A DNA stretch of 8,343 nucleotides from Clostridia bacterium. Its GTDB lineage: Bacteria > Bacillota > Clostridia > UBA1381. Shown here one piece after another: positions 1-8,188 of this stretch (positions within the stretch are counted from its first letter, which is position 1; each line of letters begins with the position of its first letter). The stretch covers positions 1-8,343 of the forward strand of contig JAFXBO010000190.1 of the NCBI GenBank assembly GCA_017521775.1. The letters are read 5' to 3'. The notes beneath the pieces are model-generated. The model saw only the letters and a program-made list of their open reading frames with translations, made no database searches and had not been told where the DNA came from. A program made the position numbers and the translations under genes.

Positions 1-13
1 AACTATACCCACC
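1..13 (-). tRNA. Partial tRNA at window edge, probably tRNA-His 5' end
   Basis: Read on the minus strand, these bases are GGTGGGTATAGTT. They fit the start of a tRNA: a seven-base acceptor strand (GTGGGTA), then T8, A9 and G10 in the right places. The extra G before the acceptor strand would be G-1, the hallmark of tRNA-His, and E. coli tRNA-His begins very similarly. The remainder, including the anticodon, lies outside the window, so the identity is inferred. It follows the tRNA-Arg CCA end after an 11-base T-rich spacer and would belong to the same tRNA transcript. Confidence 0.42.
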
Positions 14-24
14 AAATAAAAAAA

Positions 25-101
<77 letters not shown>

Positions 102-105
102 GTGT

Positions 106-179
106 TGGAGCGGGTGATGGGAATCGAACCCACACGACCAGCTTGGAAGGCTGGGATTCTACCATTGAACTACACCCGC
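106..179 (-). tRNA. tRNA-Gly (anticodon UCC)
   Basis: This is a complete 74-nt cloverleaf with an encoded CCA end at 106-108. The acceptor strands GCGGGTG and CACCCGC pair perfectly, and the discriminator is U, as is usual for glycine tRNAs. The anticodon stem is CCAGC/GCTGG around the loop CTTCCAA, giving anticodon TCC (reads GGA and GGG). The T loop is TTCGATT. It is the first gene of the minus-strand tRNA cluster, only 4 nt ahead of tRNA-Arg, and lies about 33 nt downstream of the predicted transcription start. Confidence 0.97.
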
Positions 180-219
180 ATACTAAAATCTATCGCAGTC
201 TCATCAACTGACCTTGACT

Positions 220-248
220 ATTATAGCAAATCAGAACAGGTTTGTCAA
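220..248 (-). promoter_or_regulatory. Consensus sigma-70/SigA promoter of the tRNA cluster
   Basis: On the minus strand TTGACA (243-248) and TATAAT (220-225) are separated by exactly 17 nt, a perfect match to both hexamers and to the optimal spacing. Transcription should start near 212-213, where the minus strand reads GG. A G start is typical of stable-RNA promoters in Firmicutes and would suit control by GTP level, although this link is inferred. The leader to tRNA-Gly is about 33 nt. Confidence 0.9.
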
Positions 249-309
249 TACTTTTTTGTAATTTTTTCAAAAAGTTTTTTATTTACATTATATCGTAAAT
301 TTCTATATG

Positions 310-338
310 TTGACAAAAAAGGAATAATCATATATAAT
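310..338 (+). promoter_or_regulatory. Consensus sigma-70/SigA promoter of tcdA-pfp
   Basis: TTGACA (310-315) and TATAAT (333-338) are separated by exactly 17 nt, again perfect on both hexamers. The expected start is near 345, giving a leader of about 27 nt that contains the tcdA ribosome binding site (AAAGGA at 357-362). It is back to back with the tRNA promoter, with 61 bp between the two -35 boxes. A 6-bp inverted repeat (ATTTAC/GTAAAT, 281-286 and 295-300) sits between them. Confidence 0.88.
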
Positions 339-371
339 TTAGTTATTCAATTTCGGAAAGGAAATATATAA

Positions 372-1076
372 ATGTCAGAATTTCAAAGAAGTGAAATGCT
401 TCTTGGTACAAATGCAATGGAAAAACTTAAATCTTCATCTGTTGCGATATTTGGAATCGGTGGTGTTGGCTCATATGTTTGTGAGGCATTAGCACGATGT
501 TCTGTTGGTAATATGACATTGATTGATAATGATAAGGTTTCCCAATCAAACATTAACAGACAGCTTATTGCTCTTCATTCAACCATTGGAAAATATAAAA
601 CAGAGGTTATGGGCGAAAGAATTAAAGACATCAATCCAAATACTAATGTGAACATTTTAAATATGTTTTATACACCAGAAAATGCGCACGAAATTGACTT
701 ATCAGAATTTGATTATGTTATTGATGCTATTGATACTGTATCATCAAAGCTTCACATAATTGAACTATGCAAAAAAAACAATGTCAAAATAATAAGTTCA
801 ATGGGAACCGGTAATAAACTCAACCCTTCCCTATTTACTATATCCGATATTTCAAAAACTCATACATGCCCCTTGGCAAGAGTTATGAGAAAAGAACTAA
901 AAGAAAGAGGAATTAGTTCACTAAAAGTTCTCTGGTCATCAGAAAAACCAATTGTGCCACTATTTTCTGATAATACTTCAAATAAAAGACAAACTCCCGG
1001 AAGTGTTTCATTTGTCCCATCAGTTGCAGGACTAATGATTGCGGGAGAGGTTATAAAAGATATTATTAACGAATGA
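372..1076 (+). CDS. tcdA: tRNA threonylcarbamoyladenosine dehydratase (TcdA/CsdL, ThiF/E1-like family)
   Basis: TcdA uses ATP to dehydrate and cyclise t6A at position 37 of ANN-decoding tRNAs, giving ct6A, in the cytoplasm. The 234-residue protein is a compact ThiF/MoeB/E1-like Rossmann enzyme. The nucleotide-binding glycine loop GIGGVGS is at residues 28-34, the acidic LIDNDKV segment at 50-56, NINRQ at 60-64 and the DAID motif at 118-121. The segment ISKTHTCPLARVMRKELK (about 160-177) and the C-terminal SFVPSVAGLMIAGEVIKD (213-230) are typical of TcdA rather than of MoeB or ThiF, and no zinc-binding Cys pairs are present. The start is supported by AAAGGA about 10 nt upstream and by the consensus promoter at 310-338. 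pfp follows 13 nt after the stop and is probably cotranscribed. The partner sulfur-acceptor genes csdA/csdE known from E. coli are not in the window. Confidence 0.93.
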   Translation: MSEFQRSEMLLGTNAMEKLKSSSVAIFGIGGVGSYVCEALARCSVGNMTLIDNDKVSQSNINRQLIALHSTIGKYKTEVMGERIKDINPNTNVNILNMFYTPENAHEIDLSEFDYVIDAIDTVSSKLHIIELCKKNNVKIISSMGTGNKLNPSLFTISDISKTHTCPLARVMRKELKERGISSLKVLWSSEKPIVPLFSDNTSNKRQTPGSVSFVPSVAGLMIAGEVIKDIINE

Positions 1077-1089
1077 AAGGAATATTAAA

Positions 1090-2298
1090 ATGAAAAATCT
1101 TATCGTCGGACAATCAGGGGGACCAACCTCTGTTATTAACTCATCCCTTGCGGGCGTAATTAAAAAGGCATTGGAATCAGAGAAAATTGATAAGGTCTAT
1201 GGAATGATTAATGGAATTGAAGGATTTATGAATGAAAACATCATTTCCTTAGAAAAGTTTAATGATGAAAACACTCTAAAGCTTTTAAGACAAACACCTT
1301 CATCATATCTTGGATCATGCAGAAAGAAATTGCCAGAGGATGATGAAGAATTTTATGAAAAATTATTCTCATTATTCAAAAAATATGATATTGGTTATTT
1401 CCTATATATTGGTGGCAATGATTCAATGGATACTGTCAAAAAGGTGTCTGCATACGCCAAGAAGATAGGATATGATATAATCGTCGCAGGAATACCAAAA
1501 ACAATAGATAATGACCTGGCTTTAACAGACCACACTCCTGGTTTTGGCTCTGCAGCAAAATTTATTGCAAACTCAATCAGACAGCTTACAATGGATGCGA
1601 AAGCTTACAAAATGAAATCAATCGTTATAGTTGAAACAATGGGAAGAAATGCAGGTTGGTTAACTGCTGCTGCTGCACTGGCTAACTCCAAAAAAGTTCA
1701 TTCTGTTGACATCATCCTTTTACCTGAGGTTGTTTTTGATTTAGATAAATTTATCGAAAAAGTTAAAGATGTGATGAGCAAAAAGGATTTTACAGTTATT
1801 GCAGTATCTGAGGGTATAAAGGATAAAGACGGAAAATACATAAGCGAAATCACATCAACATTGAAGAATGATGGTTTTAATCATGCAAATCTTGGTGGTG
1901 CAGGAAAAATTATTGAAAACCTTTTGAAACAGCATTTGACTTTTAAATCAAGAACTATTGAATTCAGCACTCTTCAAAGATGCTTTGCACAGGGTATATC
2001 TCTTTGTGATTACGAGGAAGCTTTTAGGGCAGGCTATGAGGGCACTTCCCACGCTCTTTCAGGAAATACAGGTTTTATGGCAGGGTTTGCAAGAACATCT
2101 GAAAATCCATACAAATGCGAAGTTAAATTCTATGATGTAGATGTTATCGCAAATGTAGAAAAGAAAATTCCTGACGATATGATATCAGAAGATAAAATGT
2201 ATGTAACACAAAAGTTTATTGACTATGCAAAGCCATTAATTAATGGCGAGCCTGATTTAATCTATAATGATGGATTAATTGATTTTGAAATACTTTAA
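1090..2298 (+). CDS. pfp: Pyrophosphate-dependent 6-phosphofructokinase
   Basis: This cytoplasmic glycolytic enzyme interconverts fructose 6-phosphate and fructose 1,6-bisphosphate using pyrophosphate as phosphoryl donor, so the step is reversible. The 402-residue protein has the PFK-family fold. GQSGGPTSVIN lies at residues 7-17, GGNDS at 108-112, PKTIDND at 136-142 (catalytic base D140, with D142) and MGRNAGW at 184-190. Two residues mark the PPi-dependent class: Asp111 in GGNDS, where ATP enzymes have Gly, and Lys137 in PKTIDND, where ATP enzymes also have Gly. The length exceeds the roughly 320 residues of bacterial ATP-PFK and fits the PPi class. The ribosome binding site GAAAGGA overlaps the tcdA stop codon, 8 nt before the ATG, consistent with an operon and perhaps translational coupling. 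The gene ends 2 nt before a hairpin terminator. Confidence 0.93.
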   Translation: MKNLIVGQSGGPTSVINSSLAGVIKKALESEKIDKVYGMINGIEGFMNENIISLEKFNDENTLKLLRQTPSSYLGSCRKKLPEDDEEFYEKLFSLFKKYDIGYFLYIGGNDSMDTVKKVSAYAKKIGYDIIVAGIPKTIDNDLALTDHTPGFGSAAKFIANSIRQLTMDAKAYKMKSIVIVETMGRNAGWLTAAAALANSKKVHSVDIILLPEVVFDLDKFIEKVKDVMSKKDFTVIAVSEGIKDKDGKYISEITSTLKNDGFNHANLGGAGKIIENLLKQHLTFKSRTIEFSTLQRCFAQGISLCDYEEAFRAGYEGTSHALSGNTGFMAGFARTSENPYKCEVKFYDVDVIANVEKKIPDDMISEDKMYVTQKFIDYAKPLINGEPDLIYNDGLIDFEIL

Positions 2299-2300
2299 TA

Positions 2301-2322
2301 AAAAGCGGCATTGCCGCTTTTT
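2301..2322. terminator. Bidirectional rho-independent terminator between pfp and eno
   Basis: AAAAGCGGC (2301-2309) pairs with GCCGCTTTT (2313-2321) around the 3-nt loop ATT. The A run on the left and T run on the right supply a U tract in both directions. The stem starts 2 nt after the pfp stop codon and lies 2 nt beyond the eno stop codon on the other strand, so the one element can end both convergent transcripts. Confidence 0.9.
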
Positions 2323-2323
2323 A

Positions 2324-3634
<1,311 letters not shown>

Positions 3635-3671
3635 TTATTAATTTATCTCAAATAAGGAAAAGTTATACACA

Positions 3672-3698
3672 AAAATACAGGGGATTCCCCTGTATTTT
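3672..3698 (-). terminator. Rho-independent terminator after the patatin-like gene
   Basis: AAAATACAGGGG (3672-3683) pairs perfectly with CCCCTGTATTTT (3687-3698) around a 3-nt loop. On the minus strand the stem is followed by a T run that starts in its own 3' arm (TTTTT, then GTGT). It overlaps the first bases of the patatin stop codon (3697-3699). Its symmetry would let it work on the plus strand as well, but no plus-strand gene lies there. Confidence 0.85.
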
Positions 3699-4800
3699 AA
3701 TTATCTTGTTTTAATAAAAAGTACGCAATTGAATTAGCAGCATTAGTCACATCACTCATCAATCCTGAAAATAGCTTTGCAACTGTATCATCAAGTTTTT
3801 CTCCTAAAATATATCCTGTGAATTTGACTAACAGTTGTTTGTCGTCAACTCCACTACCCTTTTTCGAGTATTTATTATATTTTTTCAAAACACCATCTAA
3901 CAGGTCTTGAAATTTATATATTTTATATCTGTCAACACCAAAAATATCTGCCGCACTTTCAATCCCATTAATTATTTTTTGCGAATACATTTGCCTTACA
4001 CTATGATAATCTGAAACATTAAAAGCGAACAAATTTCCCTCAACTCTTCCAAATTCTCTTAGGCAATCAATATACCCTGCTCTAATCATTTTTTCAATAT
4101 TCTCAGGCTTAAAATCAAGCATACCAACTATCTTCTCACTTGATTTTATATTAATTATATTCACTCCTTTAGGAGCAAGACCTTTTGTTATACCTACTCC
4201 CCCGACATCAACTGCAATAATATCCTTAATCCCCTTTGATACAAGCATATCTGCAGGAATATTATTTGCAATCCCTCCGTCAATATATTCCTTATCGCCA
4301 ATAACTGTCCTTTTTAAGCCAGGCAATGATGCACTTGCCATTAGATAATCAACTAACTGCCCATCTGGAATTTCATCCAAGAACAATGAAATTTCTTCCC
4401 TTTGTCCTAAATCATATGTCACAAGCCCAAAATCAATGCTAGAATTTCTTATTTTACTCTCATCAACTGTTCTCTCTATTAATTCACGAAATGGTTTGGT
4501 TTCCAAACCATTATTCCGATATATATCCGAAATCAAATGAGATAGGTTTTTTATATCTAATAAGTTATCACCTATACTTTCATCAGGCAATTCAATAATA
4601 CTGTCTTTATCTATATTAAGCCATATATCTTCTGCAACCTTAAAATCTCCCTGAGCAAAGAGTGCTCCATTTACAGAGCCAATAGAGCATCCTGTAACAG
4701 CACAAACATTAATATTCATATCACACAGAGCTTTCCACACTCCAAGATGATATGCTCCCTTTGTTCCTCCTCCACCCAATGCCAAACCGTAGCTATTCAT
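3697..4800 (-). CDS. Patatin-like phospholipase family protein
   Basis: Patatin-like proteins are Ser-Asp dyad lipid acyl hydrolases. The exact substrate here is unknown. The 367-residue protein has the full set of catalytic elements: the oxyanion-hole loop GGGGTKG at residues 9-15, the nucleophile elbow GCSIG with Ser39 (37-41), and the catalytic Asp174 in DGG (174-176). The hydrolase domain should end near residue 200. Residues from about 205 to 367 match no domain I recognise and look soluble, with no clear membrane segment. There is no signal peptide, so it is probably cytoplasmic or membrane-peripheral. The start has a strong GGAGGTG (4808-4814) about 7 nt upstream. It lies 52 nt downstream of the SulP gene with no terminator between them, so cotranscription is likely, and its own terminator overlaps its stop codon. 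The E. coli counterpart RssA belongs to the same broad family, but orthology is not claimed. Confidence 0.88.
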   Translation of the reverse strand: MNSYGLALGGGGTKGAYHLGVWKALCDMNINVCAVTGCSIGSVNGALFAQGDFKVAEDIWLNIDKDSIIELPDESIGDNLLDIKNLSHLISDIYRNNGLETKPFRELIERTVDESKIRNSSIDFGLVTYDLGQREEISLFLDEIPDGQLVDYLMASASLPGLKRTVIGDKEYIDGGIANNIPADMLVSKGIKDIIAVDVGGVGITKGLAPKGVNIINIKSSEKIVGMLDFKPENIEKMIRAGYIDCLREFGRVEGNLFAFNVSDYHSVRQMYSQKIINGIESAADIFGVDRYKIYKFQDLLDGVLKKYNKYSKKGSGVDDKQLLVKFTGYILGEKLDDTVAKLFSGLMSDVTNAANSIAYFLLKQDN

Positions 4801-4852
4801 ATAAAAACACCTCCGATTTATCTAATATATCACAATATATGAAAAATAAACA

Positions 4853-6514
4853 TCAGATATTATTTGCTAAAGACAATGCCTCATCAATATTCTTGGCAAA
4901 ACAAACATCTCCGACCTCATCATAAAATCCTGATTTTTTCATAACCTGCATTGGTTGATTATTTACATGAGAGAAAATCACAGTTATATCTTTTTCTCTG
5001 CATTTGTTATACACTTCTTTTAAAGCATCAAGTGCTGAAACATCAAGAGATGGGATATTTCTCATTCTTAAAATTACATTTTTGGTTCCCTCTTTAACTC
5101 TAAGCGATGAGATTATGTCAGATGTAGCAAAGAACATTGGTCCGTCAAACTCAAATACCTGAGTGTTTTCTGGGATTGTCTTTAATCTGTTATCATTTTC
5201 CTCATCAATCCATGTTCTTATACGAGTCACATCAGACATTCTCTTAATGAACAAGAATGCAGTTACAATCATACCAAATTCAATAGCCACAACAAGGTCA
5301 AAAACAACTGTCAAAATAAAAGTAAGTACAAGTACAATAATATCACTCTTAGGTGCTGTTTTGCATATTTTAACAAATTCTCTCCACTCACACATATTAT
5401 ATGCAACCATAAACAGTATTGCAGCAATAATCGGCATAGGAATTAAAGCAGCATATGGCATAAGGATTACTAATACCAACAATAAAACAACTGCATGTAC
5501 AATTCCTGCAATCGGTGTGCGTCCTCCATTTTTTACATTGGCCGCAGTTCTTGCAATTGCTCCTGTTGCAGGTATTCCACCAAACAGTCCTGAGAATATG
5601 TTTCCTGCACCTTGTGCAATTAATTCTGTGTTTGAATTATGCTTGTCATTTATCATTCCATCAGATACAACACAAGATAAAAGCGATTCAATTGCTGCTA
5701 AGATAGCTATTGTAAATGCACTTGGTAAAAGTTCTTTTATAGTAACAAATTCAACGTTAGGAACAGAAAAAGATGGTGCTGCACCTGATATTTGATATAA
5801 ATCTCCAATAGTGTTAACAGGTATATCAAATAGCTTTACAACAATAACACCCACAATAACTGCTATTAAAGAACCAGGTATTTTTTTGCTGATTTTAGGC
5901 CAAATGATAAGAATTAAAAGACCGATTAATCCAACAAAAACAGTAGAGAAATTGATTGTAGAAATTGAGTTTGCAACTGCAGAAAGTTTTTCCATTGTTT
6001 CAACAGCATGAGTTCCCTCTTTAAATGTCAATCCCATAAAATCTTTAAGCTGTCCTATAACAATGGTAAGCGCAATACCTGAAGTAAAACCTGTTGTAAT
6101 TGTATGTGGTATGTATTTAATCAGTGAGCCAAATTTCAAAACACCCATTATTATAAGCATTATTCCTGCCATAATTGTTGCAATAACAAGCCCTTGTGTT
6201 CCAAACTGAGCAACAATACCTGCAACAATAGTTGCAAATGCTGCTGTAGGACCTGATATATTTACATTACTTCCACCTAAAAAGGAAATTATAAAACCTG
6301 CTACAATTGCAGTATACAATCCCTTTTCAGGCGCAACTCCTGATGCAATTGCAAGCGCAATTGAGAGTGGCAACGCTATTATTGCAACAATAATTCCCGC
6401 AATCAAATCCGAAGACAATTTCTTCAGATTATAATCCTTTAAACTACTAAATATCTTTGGTTCAAAAATTTTCGTAATAATATGCAGTCTTAAACTGCGC
6501 TGACCTTCCTTCAT
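4853..6514 (-). CDS. SulP/SLC26-family anion transporter with C-terminal STAS domain
   Basis: This inner-membrane protein belongs to the SulP family, whose members carry sulfate, bicarbonate, dicarboxylates or other anions. The substrate cannot be read from the sequence. In the 553 residues as called, hydrophobic segments run from about 35 to 425. The family signature LIAGIIVAIIALPLSIALAIASGV is at about 37-60, ISGPTAAF at 86-93, ESLLSCVVSDGM with Glu276 at 276-287, and GGIPATGAIARTAANVKNGGRTP at about 312-334. A cytoplasmic STAS domain covers about 450-550 (SLDVSALDAL at 489-498). The start is doubtful. The ATG at 6512-6514 has no Shine-Dalgarno sequence, its leader is only about 14 nt, and the region homologous to most relatives begins near residues 13-16. 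A purine-rich AAGGAAGG lies just inside the gene instead. Expression is probably from the extended -10 promoter at 6535-6563, with the patatin gene downstream in the same transcript. Confidence 0.92.
   Translation of the reverse strand: MKEGQRSLRLHIITKIFEPKIFSSLKDYNLKKLSSDLIAGIIVAIIALPLSIALAIASGVAPEKGLYTAIVAGFIISFLGGSNVNISGPTAAFATIVAGIVAQFGTQGLVIATIMAGIMLIIMGVLKFGSLIKYIPHTITTGFTSGIALTIVIGQLKDFMGLTFKEGTHAVETMEKLSAVANSISTINFSTVFVGLIGLLILIIWPKISKKIPGSLIAVIVGVIVVKLFDIPVNTIGDLYQISGAAPSFSVPNVEFVTIKELLPSAFTIAILAAIESLLSCVVSDGMINDKHNSNTELIAQGAGNIFSGLFGGIPATGAIARTAANVKNGGRTPIAGIVHAVVLLLVLVILMPYAALIPMPIIAAILFMVAYNMCEWREFVKICKTAPKSDIIVLVLTFILTVVFDLVVAIEFGMIVTAFLFIKRMSDVTRIRTWIDEENDNRLKTIPENTQVFEFDGPMFFATSDIISSLRVKEGTKNVILRMRNIPSLDVSALDALKEVYNKCREKDITVIFSHVNNQPMQVMKKSGFYDEVGDVCFAKNIDEALSLANNI
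6484..6498 (-). repeat. Small inverted repeat at the 5' end of the SulP gene
   Basis: GCAGT (6484-6488) and ACTGC (6494-6498) flank a 5-nt spacer. In the mRNA this could form a 5-bp hairpin about 16 nt after the called ATG, between the internal AAGGAAGG and the codons (about 12-16) where the family homology begins. A role in translation start is only a suggestion, and a chance repeat is possible. Confidence 0.4.
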
Positions 6515-6534
6515 ATTATTTTATATCTACTCTA

Positions 6535-6563
6535 ATTATATCATAAATAGAAAAAAATAGCAA
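6535..6563 (-). promoter_or_regulatory. Extended -10 promoter of the SulP-patatin unit
   Basis: On the minus strand a perfect TATAAT (6535-6540) is preceded by TGA, giving the extended -10 form TGnTATAAT. TTGCTA (6558-6563) lies 17 nt upstream and matches four of six -35 bases. Transcription should begin near 6528, leaving only about 14 nt before the called ATG. The -35 hexamer sits inside the 3' arm of the putP terminator, and the terminator T run lies in the spacer. Confidence 0.8.
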
Positions 6564-6588
6564 TCCCTTTGCAGTGGGATTGCTATTT
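6551..6588 (-). terminator. Rho-independent terminator of putP
   Basis: On the minus strand AAATAGCAATCCC (6576-6588) pairs with GGGATTGCTATTT (6555-6567) around an 8-nt loop, forming a perfect 13-bp stem. It is followed by a run of seven T (6551-6557) that overlaps the last three pairs. It begins 4 nt after the putP stop codon. The same DNA also supplies the -35 element of the next promoter. Confidence 0.93.
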
Positions 6589-6592
6589 AAAT

Positions 6593-8125
6593 TTAGTCAT
6601 CTATACTATTATCAGTTGCTTTTGCAAAAATTTCCATAACTTCTTGTGAAGGAGCTTTATCCAAAAACGTTGCTACAACTGCTGCAAAACCACCCAGAAC
6701 AAATCCCGGAATAATTTCATAAACACCAGTAATTGCAGTAAGTGTTGAGCCTGCTACAGGAAGCCACAACCAAAGCATATCAACAAGTGCTCCAACAACA
6801 ATACCTACAACTGCTCCCTTATATGTAAATCTCTTCCAGAACAACGAGAATAGAACTACAGGGCCGAATGCTGCACCAAAGATACCCCAAGCATTGGATA
6901 CAAGATCCATAATAGCCTGTGCTGCTTCGCCTTTACTACTTGCAATGAAGTAGGCAATCATAGCAATAACCATAACGATAATACGGCTTACCCACATCAT
7001 TTCCTTGTTAGAGGCATTTTTTCGGATAATCGGTTTGTATAAATCACTCGCAAATGAGGATGCTGCTACAAGAAGTTGTGAATCTGCAGTAGACATAGAT
7101 GCAGCAATAATTGCAGCAAGTAAAAGTCCTGCAATAAACGCCGGGAATACATCTTTTGCCAATTCAACAAAAATGAGTGATTGTTTTCCTTCTGAGAGTA
7201 AAACAGCAGAAAGGTCAACACCGTTGGAATATACAAACATTCTTCCCAGATATGCAATCATAATTGCAGCTCCAAGGGAAAGTATAACCCATATAATTGC
7301 AACTGTTGCAGATTTTTTTACCATAGAAGGTTTTTCGATTGCCATAAATCTTACGATAATATGTGGCATACCGAAATATCCAAGTCCCCAGCCGAGACCT
7401 GATAAAATATCCTGCCAGCTTGCATTAAAAAAGCTTGCAACAAACTTAAATTCTTCTCCATTTGGACCAATATATGTAGTTGCAAGTGCAGCAGGTTCAA
7501 GTTCTCTTGTAAATCCTACAACAATTGGAACAATCAAAAGTGCAGCAAGCATCAAAAGTCCCTGAAAAAAGTCCGTCCAGCAAACAGCATTAAACCCACC
7601 AAGAAATGTGTAAATAATAACAATTGCTGCAAAAATCAACATTGCACGCGAAGGATTTAATGAAGGCACCAATGTTGTAAACACATCTGCCCCTGCAACA
7701 AATGCAGATGCAACATAAATGGTAAAGCAAACTAAAAATACAACTGCACATATAATACTTACAAGATGGCTTTTAGATGCAAATCTATTGGAAAGATACT
7801 GAGGAAGTGTAATTGCATCACCTGAAGCTTTAGAAAACTTACGAAGTCTTTTTGCAACCAAAATCCAGTTTGCAGCTGTTCCTATTGCAAGACCTATACC
7901 AATCCAAGCCTGACCAAAACCAAACGCGAGAATACTGCCGGGAAGTCCCATAAGGAGCCACGCACTCATATCGGATGCCTGCGCACTCATTGCAGTTACC
8001 CATGGACCCATCGCGCGTCCACCAAGAAAATAATCTTTTTCGTTAGCCGCTTTGGACTTTAGAAAAAAGATTACACCGATAGCTATCATAGCTATAAAAT
8101 AAAGTACAAATGCTAAAATATCCAT
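6593..8125 (-). CDS. putP: Sodium/proline symporter PutP (SSS family)
   Basis: PutP imports L-proline with Na+ across the cytoplasmic membrane, for use as nutrient or compatible solute. With the start at 8123-8125 the protein has 510 residues, close to E. coli PutP (502), and many hydrophobic segments consistent with the 13-helix SSS fold. The signature SDMSAWLLMGLPG is at residues 51-63. Asp52 and Ser54 correspond to the Na+/proline-site residues Asp55 and Ser57 of E. coli PutP, and SMSTADSQLLV holds Ser345 and Thr346, equivalent to the Na2-site pair Ser340/Thr341. GLGYFGMPHIIVRF (about 247-260) is also typical. A longer reading frame extends to 8212 but is rejected: the AAGGAA-type ribosome binding site (8135-8142) lies about 9 nt before this ATG, and the promoter (8160-8188) lies inside the extension. 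Specificity for proline is inferred from the motifs, and a related solute is possible. Confidence 0.9.
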   Translation of the reverse strand: MDILAFVLYFIAMIAIGVIFFLKSKAANEKDYFLGGRAMGPWVTAMSAQASDMSAWLLMGLPGSILAFGFGQAWIGIGLAIGTAANWILVAKRLRKFSKASGDAITLPQYLSNRFASKSHLVSIICAVVFLVCFTIYVASAFVAGADVFTTLVPSLNPSRAMLIFAAIVIIYTFLGGFNAVCWTDFFQGLLMLAALLIVPIVVGFTRELEPAALATTYIGPNGEEFKFVASFFNASWQDILSGLGWGLGYFGMPHIIVRFMAIEKPSMVKKSATVAIIWVILSLGAAIMIAYLGRMFVYSNGVDLSAVLLSEGKQSLIFVELAKDVFPAFIAGLLLAAIIAASMSTADSQLLVAASSFASDLYKPIIRKNASNKEMMWVSRIIVMVIAMIAYFIASSKGEAAQAIMDLVSNAWGIFGAAFGPVVLFSLFWKRFTYKGAVVGIVVGALVDMLWLWLPVAGSTLTAITGVYEIIPGFVLGGFAAVVATFLDKAPSQEVMEIFAKATDNSIDD

Positions 8126-8159
8126 AATCAAAATCTTCCTTTCTTTTTTGTACCTACAT

Positions 8160-8188
8160 ATTATAACATACTTTTTACAAGAACGCAA
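8160..8188 (-). promoter_or_regulatory. Extended -10 promoter of putP
   Basis: On the minus strand TATAAT (8160-8165) is preceded by TGT, giving the extended form TGnTATAAT. TTGCGT (8183-8188) sits 17 nt upstream, a weak -35 matching three of six bases. A weak -35 with a strong extended -10 is what an activator-dependent or tightly regulated promoter often looks like. The start would be near 8153, giving a leader of about 28 nt that contains the putP ribosome binding site. Confidence 0.82.

Noticed and set aside
4825..4842. ATATAT-TGTG-ATATAT as a Crp/Fnr-type operator or terminator
   Set aside because: The arms are only alternating A/T with no conserved TGTGA/TCACA dyad, and there is no stable stem or T run.
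5163..5795. 210-codon open frame antisense to the SulP gene
   Set aside because: It mirrors the hydrophobic codons of the transporter on the other strand, has no ribosome binding site or promoter, and lies wholly inside a gene with a full set of family motifs.
7005..7565. 186-codon open frame antisense to putP
   Set aside because: It lies fully inside putP, has no start signals and no recognisable motif. Long antisense frames are common opposite transporter genes.
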